NCBI GenBank assembly: GCA_963693315.1
Contig: OY856186.1
Location: 375,926,331 to 375,990,330 of the forward strand
Direction: 5' to 3'
Origin: Diogma glabrata
Lineage: Eukaryota > Arthropoda > Insecta > Diptera > Cylindrotomidae
DNA length: 64,000 nucleotides
Part shown: positions 12,233-24,060 of the stretch, piece by piece
Layout of the letters: the number at the start of each line of letters is the position of its first letter
Position numbering within the stretch: position 1 is the stretch's first letter
Position numbers and translations under genes: made by a program
The notes under the pieces: model-generated
Seen by the model: only the letters and a program-made list of their open reading frames with translations
Databases searched by the model: none
What the model was told of the DNA's origin: nothing

Positions 12233-12751
12233 GAAGGAGTCTGATTTAACTTGACCTGACCTAGTACTAATTATAAAAATAGATTAAGTTTGAACGTTGT
12301 ATAAATATATTTTTAAAGGATTCTACATAATTACATTGAAATACAAAACAAAATTGGATCCAACCTGAATTTTCACTATACAATATTTCAAATCTAAAAT
12401 CAATGTCACATTGTTACCAAGATAATGGGAAAAAGTAAAAAATAATAAAATAATAAAAACAAAAACAACAAGAAATAAATTTCAACAGAATTTTTGGCGC
12501 TTTCTTTGTAAAGATTAACCTAGCTAGAATATTTGAAAAATTTAGAAAAATTGTATGTAAAGAATTCCTCTTGCAAAATAAAAGTTAGTTTATATTTGAC
12601 TGCGATAATATAAAGTTTTTGAAAAGTTTAAGTGTAATGTGATTATGTTAAATGAAAATTAATTTTATACGAAACGCTGTATCGTGAACATAAAACTGTG
12701 TAAATAGAAGTAAAGAAAATTAGTTTTTGTAGTTTTAAGTGTAGTCAGCAC
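12233..12751. other. No gene seen
   Basis: AT-rich spacer, no recognisable feature. Confidence 0.4.
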
Positions 12752-12930
12752 TGGCCCTGGCCGGTTTCATTTGATGATTATCATATATTTCATACTCTGT
12801 GAGGTGCATGTTCTTGACAAGTCCGTCAACTTTTGTATCTGTCATTTTTCTCGATCCGGTTGCTTTTTCGTTCGGCAAACGACAAAACTTTACGAAGATT
12901 TTGTAAATTTACTACCACAATTTTTTTTAT
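12752..12930 (+). mobile_element. Half copy of the 513-bp palindromic MITE
   Basis: Matches the left arm of the element at 29649-30161, from its CCCTGG end through TTTCATNTGATGATTA, GTTCGGCAA and TTGTAAATTTRCTACCAC. Divergence is high and the right arm is missing, so this is an old deleted copy. Confidence 0.78.
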
Positions 12931-14199
12931 TAATTCACTAAAAGGAAATTTTAAATGAATAAACTTTCCTCTACCTACCCCGTTTGGACACTACCTATCA
13001 AACCCCATCATGCCCTTACAGGTCATTCTGAAAAAAAAATACTGGATAAAAGCATTGAGCACACACAGAAAACAAGTTCTAACTGTTATCGAAGATATTG
13101 TCACATGTGAATAAATTTAAATCTCTGATATGTTGTTACTTCAGTACACTTAGACGCTCTAAATTGAATTGAATGTAGAATGACTAGATATTTGCAAAAA
13201 ACTTTTTTACCAAAAAAACAAGTTGAAATAAGTTAACGAATCTAAATTAGCATGTAACTCAAACACAACACATTAATTTATCTTTATTAAAAAAACCCAT
13301 AAATTTTAGCATAAAACAAAACGATTTATAATAAACAATAAACTAGATAAAAAAATAACTTGCTGGGTGCAATCTGTAACAGAATGCATTAATTTGCATA
13401 TACTGAACTTCATTTCATTTGCACTAAATATCCACAAATACATACAAAAAAATCTTTCGACATATTTAGATCAAATTTAATAAACTCACTGAGCACATCC
13501 ATAATAATTGTCTTACATTATTACTAACAACCGTTAATGCTTTAGATATATAATTCAACAAAAAAAAACTTACTGTAATTGGCCTTGACACTTTCTTACT
13601 TTTTTTGTACTTTTCTTATTTTCTTATATATTTCTGAACTATTTTATAAATAAAATAAAGTAAATTAAAAGTTAAAAACGGAATGAAGAGCAAACACGTA
13701 AATCTGTTAAGAGAAAGGTAACCAATAATAGTATTTAGAATTACCGTTTGTGTGGTTTTAATGAAAACAGTTTCTAAAATTAATAAAGTTTAGCAACTTT
13801 CCGGATTCAAAAGCCGAAACTGTGGTTCGTTGGATTAAGATTTAAAAGAGGAGATTAGGTGGAGTCAGCTTTCAAACTACAACAAAATATGTGCCTCACT
13901 TTTAATTTTTCATAAATTTCTTTCAATTTATGATTCAATAAATTAATAACCCGTCTGAGAAGATATTCTCTTACCTTCTATGTCATGATTCTGGAGGATT
14001 CTTAAACTATTTACGATATCTTTTTTTATTTAAATATCACTAACACATTAACGCTATGTTATTTTGTCATCATTATTTTGAAACTACAAATATTGAGAAA
14101 GATGTAAAAAAAAAATGAAAAAAAAATACAGAATATTCTAATCCAAAGATCTAATTTGATAGTTAAAAAAAATATTTACAATATAATAGAAAAAAATTT
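12931..14199. other. No gene seen
   Basis: AT-rich spacer leading into the heptamer array. Short open frames only. Confidence 0.45.
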
Positions 14200-14254
14200 A
14201 ATATAAACGTAAAGTATAAAGTATAAGGTATGAAGCATGAATTATAAAATATGA

Positions 14255-15377
14255 AATATGAAAAATGAAGAAGGAAGAATAAAGAATGAAGAATAAAGAA
14301 TGAAGGACGAAGAATGACGAAAAAAGAATGAAGAATGAAGGATGAAGAATGAAATATGAAGAATGAAGTATGAAGAATGATGAATGAAGAATGAAGAATG
14401 AAGAATGAAGAACGAAGAATGAAGAATGGAGAATGAAGAATGAACAATGAAGAATGAAGAATGAAGGATGAAGAATGAAGAATGAAGAATGAAGAATGAA
14501 GAATGAAGAATGAAGAATGAAGAATGAAGAATGAAGAATGAAGAATGAAGAATGAAGAATGAAGAATGAAGAATGAAGAATGAAGAATGAAGAATGAAGA
14601 ATGAAGAATGAAGAATGAAGAATGAAGAATGAAGAATGAAAATTGAAGAATGAAGAATGAAGAACGAAGCATGAAGAATGACGAATTAAGAATGAAGAAT
14701 AAAGAATGAAGAATGAAGAATGAAGAATGAAAAATGAAGAATGAAGGATGAAGAATGGAGAATGAAGAATGAAGAATGAAGAATGAAGAATGAGAATGAA
14801 GAATGAAGAATGAAGAATGAAGAATGAAGAATGAAGAATGAAGAATGAAGAATGAAGAATGAAGAATGAAGAATGAATAATGAAGAATGAAGAATGAAGA
14901 ATGAAGAATGAAGAATGAAGAATGAAGAATGAAGAATGAAGAATGAAGAATGAAGAATGAAGAATGAAGAATGAAGAATGAAGAATGAAGAATGAAGAAT
15001 GAAGAATGAAGAATGAAGAATGAAGAATAAAGATTGAAGAATGAAGAATGAAGAATGAAGAATGAAGAATGAAGAATGAAGAATGAAGAATGAAGAATGA
15101 AGAATGAAGAATGAAGAATGAAGAATGAAGAATGAAGAATGAAGAATGAAGAATGAAGAATGAAGAATGAAGAATGAAGAATGAAGAATGAAGAATGAAG
15201 AATGAAGAATGAAGAATGAAGAATGAAGAATGAAGAATGAAGAATGAAGAATGAAGAATGAAGAATGAAGAATGAAGAATGAAGAATGAAGAATGAAGAA
15301 TGAAGAATGAAGAATGAAGAATGAAGAATGAAGAATGAAGAATGAAGAATGAAGAATGAAGAATGAAGAATGAAGAA
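14255..15377 (+). repeat. Satellite (GAAGAAT)n, about 160 copies
   Basis: The heptamer GAAGAAT repeats almost without interruption. Variants (GGAT, AACGAA, AAAGAA, GATGAA) are concentrated in the left third and a cleaner core lies at 14760-15377. Because 7 is not a multiple of 3 and the unit lacks stops on the minus strand, long spurious frames arise (for example 14163-14672). Confidence 0.97.
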
Positions 15378-15476
15378 GTATGGAGTGTCAGGTATGGAGT
15401 ATGAAGTATTGAAGTGTTTGAGTGTTTGAAGTATGGAGTGTCAGGTATGGAGTATGAAGTATGAAGAATGAAGTGT
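15378..15476 (+). repeat. Array edge with GAAGTAT/GGAGTGTCAG variants
   Basis: Here the unit changes from GAAGAAT to GAAGTAT-like words, with a duplicated phrase GAAGTATGGAGTGTCAGGTA (about 50 bp apart). It links the left array to the (GAAGTAT)n array at 17866. Confidence 0.8.
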
Positions 15477-15479
15477 CAA

Positions 15480-17865
15480 TCATAACTTAATTCAATGTTC
15501 AACGTGAGATTAGTTTGCGGATTGAAGTTCACCGCTCTCATGCTATGAAGCATACTTCTCACGATAGTTGATTCCACGCCCTAAAAGTACTCGAAAAAAA
15601 TTTCAATTAAGGACTATCACAACAATCTCGACAAAAAATGTCATTTTGTTTTTTGGATAAGAAAACAGCTGTCAGTGCTTTAAACTGTTCTCATCATGAC
15701 CGGTATTAAAACAAAACCTGAAACAACAACAAAAATATGGCACTGTGCTTGTGGAGTATGTTAACAGATCCTAAGGGCAAATCTAATATCTGTCCAGTAC
15801 AACTATTGTAAGGTGAATGTGTTCACCCTAAAAAGTGCTCAGATCTTTCTAAATACGAGCAATGGAGTGCAAACTTGCAGCAAATGATAAACATCTGGAA
15901 CAATCAGGTATAATACGAAGATGACAATGGTCAATGTTTCTCTTGCCAGTATATTACTCATGCCGATAGCAGAATGGTCAACTGAAATTGCACTGGGATC
16001 AGATCAGGTGCCGATCATAATCACTCTAAGCCATCAACCATATAAAATCCGAGAGGAGCACATAAATCAATTCTAACAAAGCAGATAAATTAAAAAATGG
16101 ATAAATTTAACCAATTCTACTAAAACGAATTAAGTAATCTATTTCACTACTTGACGCCCTCTCTGAGGAGAAAAAGTTCAGAGATATTTTCAACAAAAGA
16201 GAGTTCATATCGGTATTAAGACACTTCTGAAAACTTTAAGATGACAGCACTGAGAATTTAATTCTTACAAATGTTGAAGTTAAGAATGCAATTAGAAAAT
16301 CAAACCATCAAAAGCAATTGGAACTGATGGCATATTATCTATCATACTTAAGCACATTGAGGTTAAAGGAGTGAACTACCTCACAACAATTCTCATTAAA
16401 TTACTAAATACTCTCCAGATACCGAATGTATGAAAAATGGCTAAAATTCTAAGACCTGGACAATTCATAGAAGAAGAAAAGTCGTACAAACCGTCTCCAT
16501 CCTCTAATCTATCGCAAAACTGATTGAAGCACTTTAGCTACCTTTGATATCAAGCTGATTCAACCTAGCTTCGCACTATCTTGGCTTCCGGAAAGCACAG
16601 TTACCGTCCTACATAAAATCCAAAATCAAATCAGCGATGACCCGAGCCAAAAGCAGCCATGTACAAGAACAATCTTAGTCGAACTTGATTTATGAAAAGC
16701 ATTTGTCACAGTCTCACACGCTGGAGTGACATCCTTAATGCCAACTTTTCAAGTATTAAAAAAGGCTGGTTGTGTAACTATTTGAGACGTCGCTAAATAT
16801 ATTTTAATTTAAGAAATTGTAAAAATAAAAAATGAGAGTACGAATATAAAGAGTACCACAAGGTGAACTTCCCTCACAATCACTTTTTAACCTCTACCTT
16901 AGCAGTCGACAAAATCCATCCGAAGGTATAACCATCATAACTATTACCATTATATGGTAAAGATTCTGGCCACAGAAAGCAATCTAGAACAACTCACAAA
17001 TGAGGTAAACGAATACCTAAACTGCCTTAATGAATGTTTTAGAAGCAGAAAGCTGATGCTTTCGTCAGAAAAATCCATCACAACACTTTTCACCGCTTGG
17101 ATGAAAGAAGTAAATACAAAACAAAACATCTGCATTGACAATATACTGATTCCTACGGTTAAACATCCAACATTGCTGTGGGTAACATTTGACCCACTCC
17201 TCGAGTTTAATGCTCATGAACCACAGGTGGTGCATTCAAAGCTTAAAAGCAGAAATAATGCATTAAAATTTAAAAGCGCTAGGTGGAGGTTCATTGGGTA
17301 AGAATAAGAACACAATTACCACAACTTACAAGGTAGACTATTTTAAACTACGCCGCACCTATATGGTCACCTCAAGTTGCTGATACGCACTGATACAAAC
17401 CACACAAGATACAACCACACAAAACGCAACTTTGCGCGCCGCTACTGCATGCCACCTGATGGCTCACAGAGACCATCTGCATGAATATCTTATCGGTTTT
17501 TACACAATGAAATGCTGTCTAAACAATACATATGGGCTAGCCATAAAGAGAAACACTAGAGAAGAAAAACTGCTAAACCGAAGTAACCGATGATCACTTG
17601 GACCTGGTATAAAAAGGCGTAACACTAGGGTTGCTGAAGATACAATAATAATAAAATACGTATATAATCGAGTCCTAAATGGAAATCCACCGCAAGTCCG
17701 CGGAAGAGTATCAATTGTCTCGCAGCGCAAGATGAATTCTAACGCAATTAAGATCCGGTATGGTCACGAATATTAAATAATTATATGAATAGAATTGACC
17801 TACAAGTAACTGGAAAATGCTCTGCCATTGAACGTAACTAAAGCAACGTCGCTACAGCAACAACA
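15480..17865 (+). pseudogene. Decayed LINE lying between two heptamer satellites
   Basis: Frame-shifted fragments of a non-LTR retrotransposon read on the plus strand. Near 16675 TILVELDL, a stop and KAF match the first RT palm motif. At 16954-17301 a 115-residue stretch carries LTNEVNEYLNCLNECF, LMLSSEKSITTLFTAW and KHPTLLWVTFDPLLEFNAH, the usual post-palm region of jockey/LOA-like LINEs. Beyond it comes NHTKRNFARRY and, near 17505, HNEMLSKQY. Stops and shifts occur throughout and the YADD/FADD box is degraded. The region 15480-16100 may hold the endonuclease part but I cannot recognise it. The clade is not certain. Confidence 0.78.
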
Positions 17866-18799
17866 AGTATAAAGTATAAAAAATTAAATATGCAGTATGA
17901 TGTATGAAGTATGAATTATAAAGCACGAAGTAAGAAGTATGAAGTATGTAGTATGAAGTATAAAGGTCGTATGAAGTATGAGGTATAAAGTATGAAGTAT
18001 GAAGTATCAAGTATGAAGTATGAAGTATGAAGTATGAAATATGAAGTATGAAGTATCAAGTATGAAGTATGAAGTATGAAGTATGAAGTATGAAGTATAA
18101 AGTATGAAGTATGAAGTATGAAGTATGAAGTATGAAGTATGAAGTATGAAGTATGAAGTATGAAGTATGAAGTATGAAGTATGAAGTATGAAGTAAGAAG
18201 TATGAAGTATGAAGTATGAAGTATAAAATATGAAGTATGAAGTATGAAGTATGAAGCATGAAGTATGAAGTATGAAGTTTGAAGTATGAAGTATGAAGTA
18301 TGCAGTATGAAGTATGAAGTATGAAGTATGAAGTATGAAGTATGAAGTATGAAGTATGAAGTATAAAGTATAAAGTATAAAGTATGAAGTATAAAGTATA
18401 AAGTATAAAGTATGAAGTATGAAGTATGAAGTATGATGTATGAAGTATGAAGTATGAAGTATGAAGTATGAAGTATGAAGTATGAAGTATGAAGTATGAA
18501 GTATGAAGTATGAAGTATGAAGTATGAAGTATGAAGTATGAAGTATGAAGTATGAAGTATGAAGTATGAAGTATGAAGTATGAAGTATGAAGTATGAAGT
18601 ATGAAGTATGAAGTATGAAGTATGAAGTATGAAGTATGAAGTATGAAGTATGAAGTATGAAGTATGAAGTATGAAGTATGAAGTATGAAGTATGAAGTAT
18701 GAAGTATGAAGTATGAAGTATGAAGTATGAAGTATGAAGTATGAAGTATGAAGTATGAAGTATGAAGTATGAAGTGTAAAGTATAAAGGTTGAAGTGTT
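17866..18799 (+). repeat. Satellite (GAAGTAT)n, about 127 copies
   Basis: Near-perfect heptamer array. It differs from the left array by one base per unit (GAAGTAT against GAAGAAT). Variant units (AAAGTAT, GTAAGAAG, CAAGTAT) cluster in the left half, and 18430-18765 is almost pure. Two long overlapping minus-strand frames (308 and 254 residues of repeated YFILHTS) are artefacts. Confidence 0.97.
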
Positions 18800-21289
18800 T
18801 AGATATTTCAGAACCAACATTTCTATGTGCTTCCATGTCCATGTCCTTACGTTCCTGTCCTTACATGTGCTTGTGTCCCTGTGAGCAATACCTAGTTTCC
18901 TAATAATTAAATATGGTTAAATAATGCAATGTTAAACAAATGCAGAAATTATGTACTTATAGTATTTTAAATAATATTCTGATGTAAATCAATTCGTTAC
19001 ACGCCACTAACAATGCATCTATTTTCTATTTAAAATTGATATTCAACACTTTCTCACAAAATCGATCAAGCAGTTAATTGAAAAACAGCGAATATTGTTA
19101 AACGGCTTGACCTGAATATATTCTGCATAATAACTTAAATAAACGAATTGTATTTTAACTCTTTCAAGTTTAACAAAAAAAAAAAATAACAATTATCATT
19201 AATTACTAAGAAGCTTTTGTTATATTTCTAACACTTACTCATGTGTAACGACAAGACCAAATCAATTGATCGACAAATTGGTTTTTATTGGTATAATTTT
19301 TATCCGGTTTTGGTTCATTGAATTGTACTATTGTCAATTTAGTTTTGGGTAGATTGTTGTAGAGTCATAGTGCTAATTTGTGCGGTAAATGTTTTTGCGA
19401 ATTTTTTGTTTGCCTATTTTTTAGATCAAGGATTATCGATTGTATGATGATGGATTAGAACAAATTACATTACTTTGTTCTCGTTAATTAATGATTGGAA
19501 TTAAGAACATAAAGATCTTGTGTAAACTGTTAATTGTAGAAATTGGGAAATCAAATCAAGAAGTTGATTGCTTAGACCAAAAACATGTGTTAAGAACTCC
19601 TTGAAACTGATTGTATTAATCGACACATATTATACAACATTCACAAAATTTTTATTTCAATCTAATTTCGTCGCTTTAATAATGAAACAACGTATTCGCA
19701 AAAGTGTAGTTTCGAGATAATTGGGTTTAAAGATTTTTCGATTTTCTGATTTTCGTAAACTCGGCAGCACTATTGAATGAATAAAGATATTGGAAAAAAA
19801 ATTTCTACCAATTAATCTTGACTAATTTCCCCACAACATATTAAAATTTCACATTGGTACCTGCTGGCTTTTCTACCTAAAAAGAGGTGAAAAGTCAATC
19901 AGGTACCTTATACGTTATTTCATATTTCATATACGTTATTTCATTTTGCATGGAAGTACGATTAAGCCTAAAACTAATTATTATTGAACTAACGCATAAT
20001 ATTCTTACAATTTTTTATTTATATGAACCGGCATATCATGTAGTAATGAATGATGCTTATACAATATTTTAGATTTACCATTTCGTGTGGCGATCGTAAT
20101 GTATGTAAAGTATACGACACTGATTTTACCCAAGTTATTATTCTGTAGGAATTGAAATATCGTACATGCATTTACGCTGTTTCAATATTTAACCAAATTC
20201 AAATTTGCATGTACGTTAATTAACAATATATTAATTTTCACCCCCAGTTATAAAAAAATTGGAAAATGTTAAAATGCCACTTTATAGACATCCTTATGGG
20301 GAATGCAGTGCACCCATTATATAAAAACAACGTATATATGGCCTACGTTATTTCATTATTAAAGCGGCGATTTATTACCGTAGAGTAGAAAAAAAAGTAT
20401 TAGTTTCAACCTCAATACAAGAACATTATTTTACAAATAAAAGTTAATAACAATCGGATGTAAGGTTCCATTTTCATATAATTTTTTATCCAAAAGTTTG
20501 TAAAAAAACCAACTTAACTGCTTTTTTTGCATTCAAAAATCGACAGTTGAAATTAATTGCATTTTCAATTTGACTCTCGAGTCTATAGATTTTAAATTTA
20601 TAATCTTTAATGAACGGAAAATTTACAATATTACAATAAAATACAAATAATTATTTGCTTTTAAAATTCATTGGTCTAACGATTGTTAAAGCTTAACTTT
20701 TACTTTTATGTTAGAAATTCTATGATAAAAATTAAAAAACATTAAACACCTTTTAAAAGTTTTTATGATATTATTAGGGATTCACAGTTCACACTAATAG
20801 TGAACCAGAAAATACCAAATCTTCTTTAAGAGAATCGTAGATGGGTTGGTTCTACTCTCGTAATTTTAAAAAGATGTGAGTAATTTTTTTTTTTGGAAAA
20901 GACTTAGGTTGCATAACAACATGCGTTCTGAGGTATTTGTAAATTGTACTCGAAAAGAAAAGTAGAAAAATAAATTTTCTTAATATTTTATAAAGTTTTT
21001 AAAAAATCCTTACCTAAAAATAAAAAAATATGATAGTATTGATAGTGGTTTAGAAAACAAAAAGAGCTCCAATGGGTAAACAATTAATTTTCACCCCAGC
21101 TACTCAAAACATGCAATTATGAGTATCAGACCCAAAATCATATTAAGGGAAAAGTTTTAGAAAAACCATGTGAAAAAATTCTAAAAATAAGTTTTGAGTT
21201 TTATTATTCCGCTGTTTTGATCACGAACGATCATGGATTGTCATCTTGTGGTGTGATTGTCATCTGATCGTCATCCATAGGTCATCCAT
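18800..21289. other. No gene seen; AT-rich DNA
   Basis: No protein similarity. The only recognisable piece is a short match to a LINE 3' UTR at 20895-20945, listed separately. Confidence 0.45.
20895..20945 (+). repeat. Fragment of LINE 3' UTR family
   Basis: Contains ACAACATGCGTTCTGAGGTA, matching 30655-30675 and 63371-63392 (CCCACAACAACATGCGTTCT). Very short, so the call is weak. Confidence 0.45.
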
Positions 21290-21385
21290 ACCATTGGCAT
21301 GGTATATTCGGATATTCAGAGACGTTAATTTATAATTTATTATAATTAACACTAAACATGCCTAACTTTGAATTAAAAAAAAGAA
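21290..21385 (+). mobile_element. 5'-truncated tail of the 1150-2445 LINE family
   Basis: TTGGCATGGTATATTCGGAT and GAGACGTTAATTTATAATTT, then AACACTAAACATGCCTAAC, match the reverse complement of 1155-1240. Only the 3' UTR remains; the A-rich end lies to the right. Confidence 0.8.
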
Positions 21386-21579
21386 GTATTGTTGTAAAAA
21401 TAAATTAAAAGGTTGATGGAAAAGTACTAATTTTTTTCTTTTGCAAATGGAATGTAAGAAAATAAAAATATAATCTACTCCAAAGGAGGGAAATTGAAAA
21501 TATACAAATTTTACTTTTACGAGGCAGAACGGTATAAAAATCATAAAAATTTTAATTTGTGAATACTATTTTTATTCTT

Positions 21580-22170
21580 AGGGTTCCGTTCTTTGAAAAA
21601 GTAAAAACGGTACCCTATTGTCCGTCCGAATTACTACATAATTGATTTACTCACAAGCTATAAGTGCTATCAGATTGAAATTTTCTACAGTAATTAAATG
21701 CATTTTTTTACGCCTGCTAATAAAAAAAATTTGAAATATTCGTTTTATCTATATTTTATGGACATAGATAAGGAGATAGTAAAACAAAAGTTTTTGAAAG
21801 AAAGAAATCTAGTTTGGTTTAGAAAAATCGAAAAAGATGGAAATATTTAAAAAAAAAAATTTAAATGAATTTCCGGCTGCTTAGTTTTTGAGTTATTGCA
21901 CACTACCTCTTCCCTTAACTTCGAACATTACAAAAGAAACAAATTAAAAAATTCATGGTTGTAGGAATTTCGCATAAAAAATGTTTTTTTTGTTTTGGTG
22001 GTTATAATTTCAAATGTTCATTGGAGGGGGTTGAAAGTAGAAATTTCGAAAAAAAATTATTTATTATATACGCTCCCAAAAATAGCTATTTTACGGACTC
22101 ATTTCAGTCCGTAAAATGCTTAATTTTCGGTCAAGGCCGTAAAGTCGTCATAGCAACCATTTTAGGACTA
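21580..22170 (+). mobile_element. GGGTTCCGT-type repeat, 5' part
   Basis: The start AGGGTTCCGTT folds onto AACGGTACCCT (21580-21616). GTCCGTCCG follows, then AT-rich text with a 'bind-to-own-reverse' hairpin at 22088-22117. The opening resembles a widespread class of insect repeats and the element at 53228-54715. No 3' end was found, so the right edge is a guess. Confidence 0.5.
22088..22117. other. Perfect 12-bp hairpin with 6-base loop
   Basis: ATTTTACGGACT, loop CATTTC, AGTCCGTAAAAT. The stem is perfect. It may be a transposon sub-terminal repeat or a transcript hairpin; no context identifies it. Confidence 0.8.
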
Positions 22171-22319
22171 TTTTAAATGATTCAGTCGATAATATTTTAA
22201 AAATGTATTAAACCTAAGAATACAGTTATTAAAATACATATTAATTAGGCATATCTCTGTGAACTCAACAATATCTAATCTAACAGGTAATAAATAATAA
22301 ATAAATAATCTTATTCGGA

Positions 22320-22808
22320 AAAATGAAAATGAAATGAACAATTTTGCGCATTTTGAAAACTGTCACCTGCAAACGAAAGACCTTTAATTTCATTCGCAGA
22401 ATAATTAATTTGGGGATTTGTAGAAGCCCTTGCGGACGATGTACTTGGTAATACATCCATTGGAGGCGTCTTGATTTTCTTTTCGCCCATTAGCAGTTTG
22501 CAAACCTTTTCTTTTTCTCAATCGACTCTTCTATGTTAGTTTCGGCCACTTTAGACGACCTGAATAATATTGTTGCTCAGAGTAAGATATTATATATATT
22601 AACGTACTTGCCTCCAACCTCCTAGGCGTTTTAATGATGTTAAATCCACATCAGCATCAGCAGCAAGAGTAGCAAAACTACGTCTCAAACAATGACGTAT
22701 TCTGGGGATCCAGTAGCTTCAAAAATTCGGCCACAGTCGAAGGCATCTTTCCAAAGGAATGGATGCCGACGCGTTGAACAGTGCATTTTCCTTTACGGTA
22801 CGAGATAA
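22320..22808 (-). pseudogene. Crypton tyrosine recombinase, C-terminal part
   Basis: Minus-strand reading gives YFFISYRKGKCTVQ and FGKMPSTVAEFLKL. After a one-base frame shift comes RHCLRRSFATL (the H-x-x-R catalytic pair) and LTSLKRLGGWRQ. A likely short intron (GTACGT ... TTCAG) follows, then SSKVAETNIEESIEKKK and a polar tail ending QNAQNCSFHFHF. Known insect Cryptons carry the nucleophilic Tyr in the VAEGYI-like block; here that position reads Asn, so catalysis would be lost even without the shift. This is the downstream half of the gene whose upstream half is at 26846-27585. Confidence 0.85.
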
Positions 22809-22819
22809 AGAAATAATCA
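22809..22819 (+). repeat. 11-bp target-site duplication, left (Penelope-like insertion)
   Basis: AGAAATAATCA matches 26835-26845. The two copies are the same piece of the Crypton coding sequence (around codons for DYFF on the minus strand). Confidence 0.85.
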
Positions 22820-23230
22820 AAATCCTTTGTTTTGGCAACAATTGTCCGGGGTCGACCGTGAATGAAAATAATACGATTTCTTTTCAATATTTCGACTGCT
22901 CTTTACAGGCTTCAACTGGAAGCACTGCAAACAGAAACGAATATTTATTATTATTAATGCAATTCACAATACAAGTAATTTTGGTGAACTTAAGTATAAT
23001 TTGAAATTTTATGTACAAGTAAAAGTCAAAAACTTACAATAATTTGCTGCTGTCATTTACATGTAAAACAGTAAGATTAAAAATTAGTTTAAAAATTAGA
23101 AAACATTATAATGGGTAAAACTGACTTACATATTAAATTGAAACAGTTACTAAAACAAAACAAATTAATATGAATTAAAATGACATTTATGAAGTTGAGG
23201 TTTAGATACTTATACGAAAAATTGTATGCT
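22820..23230 (+). repeat. Left inverted arm of the Penelope-like copy
   Basis: A 411-bp arm. Its reverse complement is found as 23938-24060 plus 26504-26790, with few differences. It contains GCAACAATTG, a GAAAATAATACGATTTCTTT block and TGGGTAAAACTGACTTACAT. Confidence 0.88.
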
Positions 23231-23795
23231 ATTAAAAAACGGTTATCCTGGAAGCATTATCGATCCACTATTGTCAAAGTACCGGCCAAATACAGCAACT
23301 CAACAAACCATTGAAACCAGAACACCGAATGAAAGAAGATTCATAGCATGTTCATATGTTACTGGATTTTCGGAAAAAATAAAAAAGTTGATAGCAAACT
23401 GTGACAATCGAATTGGAATCGGCTTCAAACCACAAAAGACGATGCAGCGTATTTATCCATCTAAGAAGGATAAGACGTTAAAACAAGATCAAAGTGGATT
23501 GGTATATTCGGTGGAATGTAAGGGTTGTGATAAGTCGCACATCGGGCAAACTGGTCGTAAACTTCAGCATCGTATGTCGCAGCATAAAAACGATCACAAA
23601 AACAAATATTCAATAGCAGCAGCAAACAAAAATAAAACATCTGCAATACATCACACACTACTCACCGGCCATAGTTTTGACTTTGATCATCCAAAAATTT
23701 TATGCAAAGAAGGTTCGCTTGGTAGACGACTAACAAAAGAAATGGCGCTCATCAAAAAAGATGAAAAAAGTGCAGCCAATTTAAAACTGAGCTAA
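23226..23795 (+). pseudogene. GIY-YIG endonuclease domain of Penelope-like element (RT missing)
   Basis: A 189-residue open frame. The core is GLVYSVECKGCDKSHIGQTG, which aligns with the GIY and YIG blocks separated by the Cys-rich spacer typical of Penelope endonucleases. The second block reads HIG rather than YIG. Next come RKLQHRMSQHK (conserved Arg) and TGHSFDFDH, then LTKEMALI with the expected catalytic Glu. Residues 1-90 resemble the linker between RT and endonuclease in this family. There is no RT upstream: the frame starts exactly where the left inverted arm ends, so this is a truncated element and the first Met is probably accidental. The domain itself is uninterrupted. In a full element it nicks target DNA to prime reverse transcription. 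Confidence 0.87.
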
Positions 23796-23937
23796 CAGGA
23801 TTGCATGACAGTTTAGAGTTCTTGTGTAGCAAAATATAAAAAAGAAGTTCACTGTGTTTACAATTCATCTATCTGGCAACACTGTCTTGGATGAACCATA
23901 CGTTTAGTTTCAACTGTATCACTCAACAAACATATTC

Positions 23938-24060
23938 AGCATACAATTTTTCGTATAAGTATCTAAACCTCAACTTCATAAATGTCATTTTAATTCATAT
24001 TAATTTGTTTTGTTTTAGTAACTGATTCAATTTAATATGTAAGTCAGTTTTACCCATTAT
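23938..24060 (-). repeat. Right inverted arm, inner segment
   Basis: Reverse complement of 23112-23230, near-perfect. It ends at the foldback insertion point and continues at 26504. Confidence 0.88.
24056..24060 (+). repeat. 5-bp target-site duplication, left (foldback 2)
   Basis: ATTAT here and at 26499-26503. Removing 24061-26503 gives CCCATTATAATGTTTTC, exactly the sequence seen inverted in the left arm near 23103-23120. Confidence 0.82.

Noticed and set aside
14163..14672. 169-residue frame of repeated SSFFILH
   Set aside because: Translation of the (GAAGAAT)n satellite.
14255..18799. Possible CRISPR array
   Set aside because: Seven-base head-to-tail units without spacers, in eukaryotic DNA.
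17916..18842. 308- and 254-residue overlapping open frames of repeated YFILHTS
   Set aside because: They are direct translations of the (GAAGTAT)n satellite in two frames; a stop-free heptamer gives long frames automatically.
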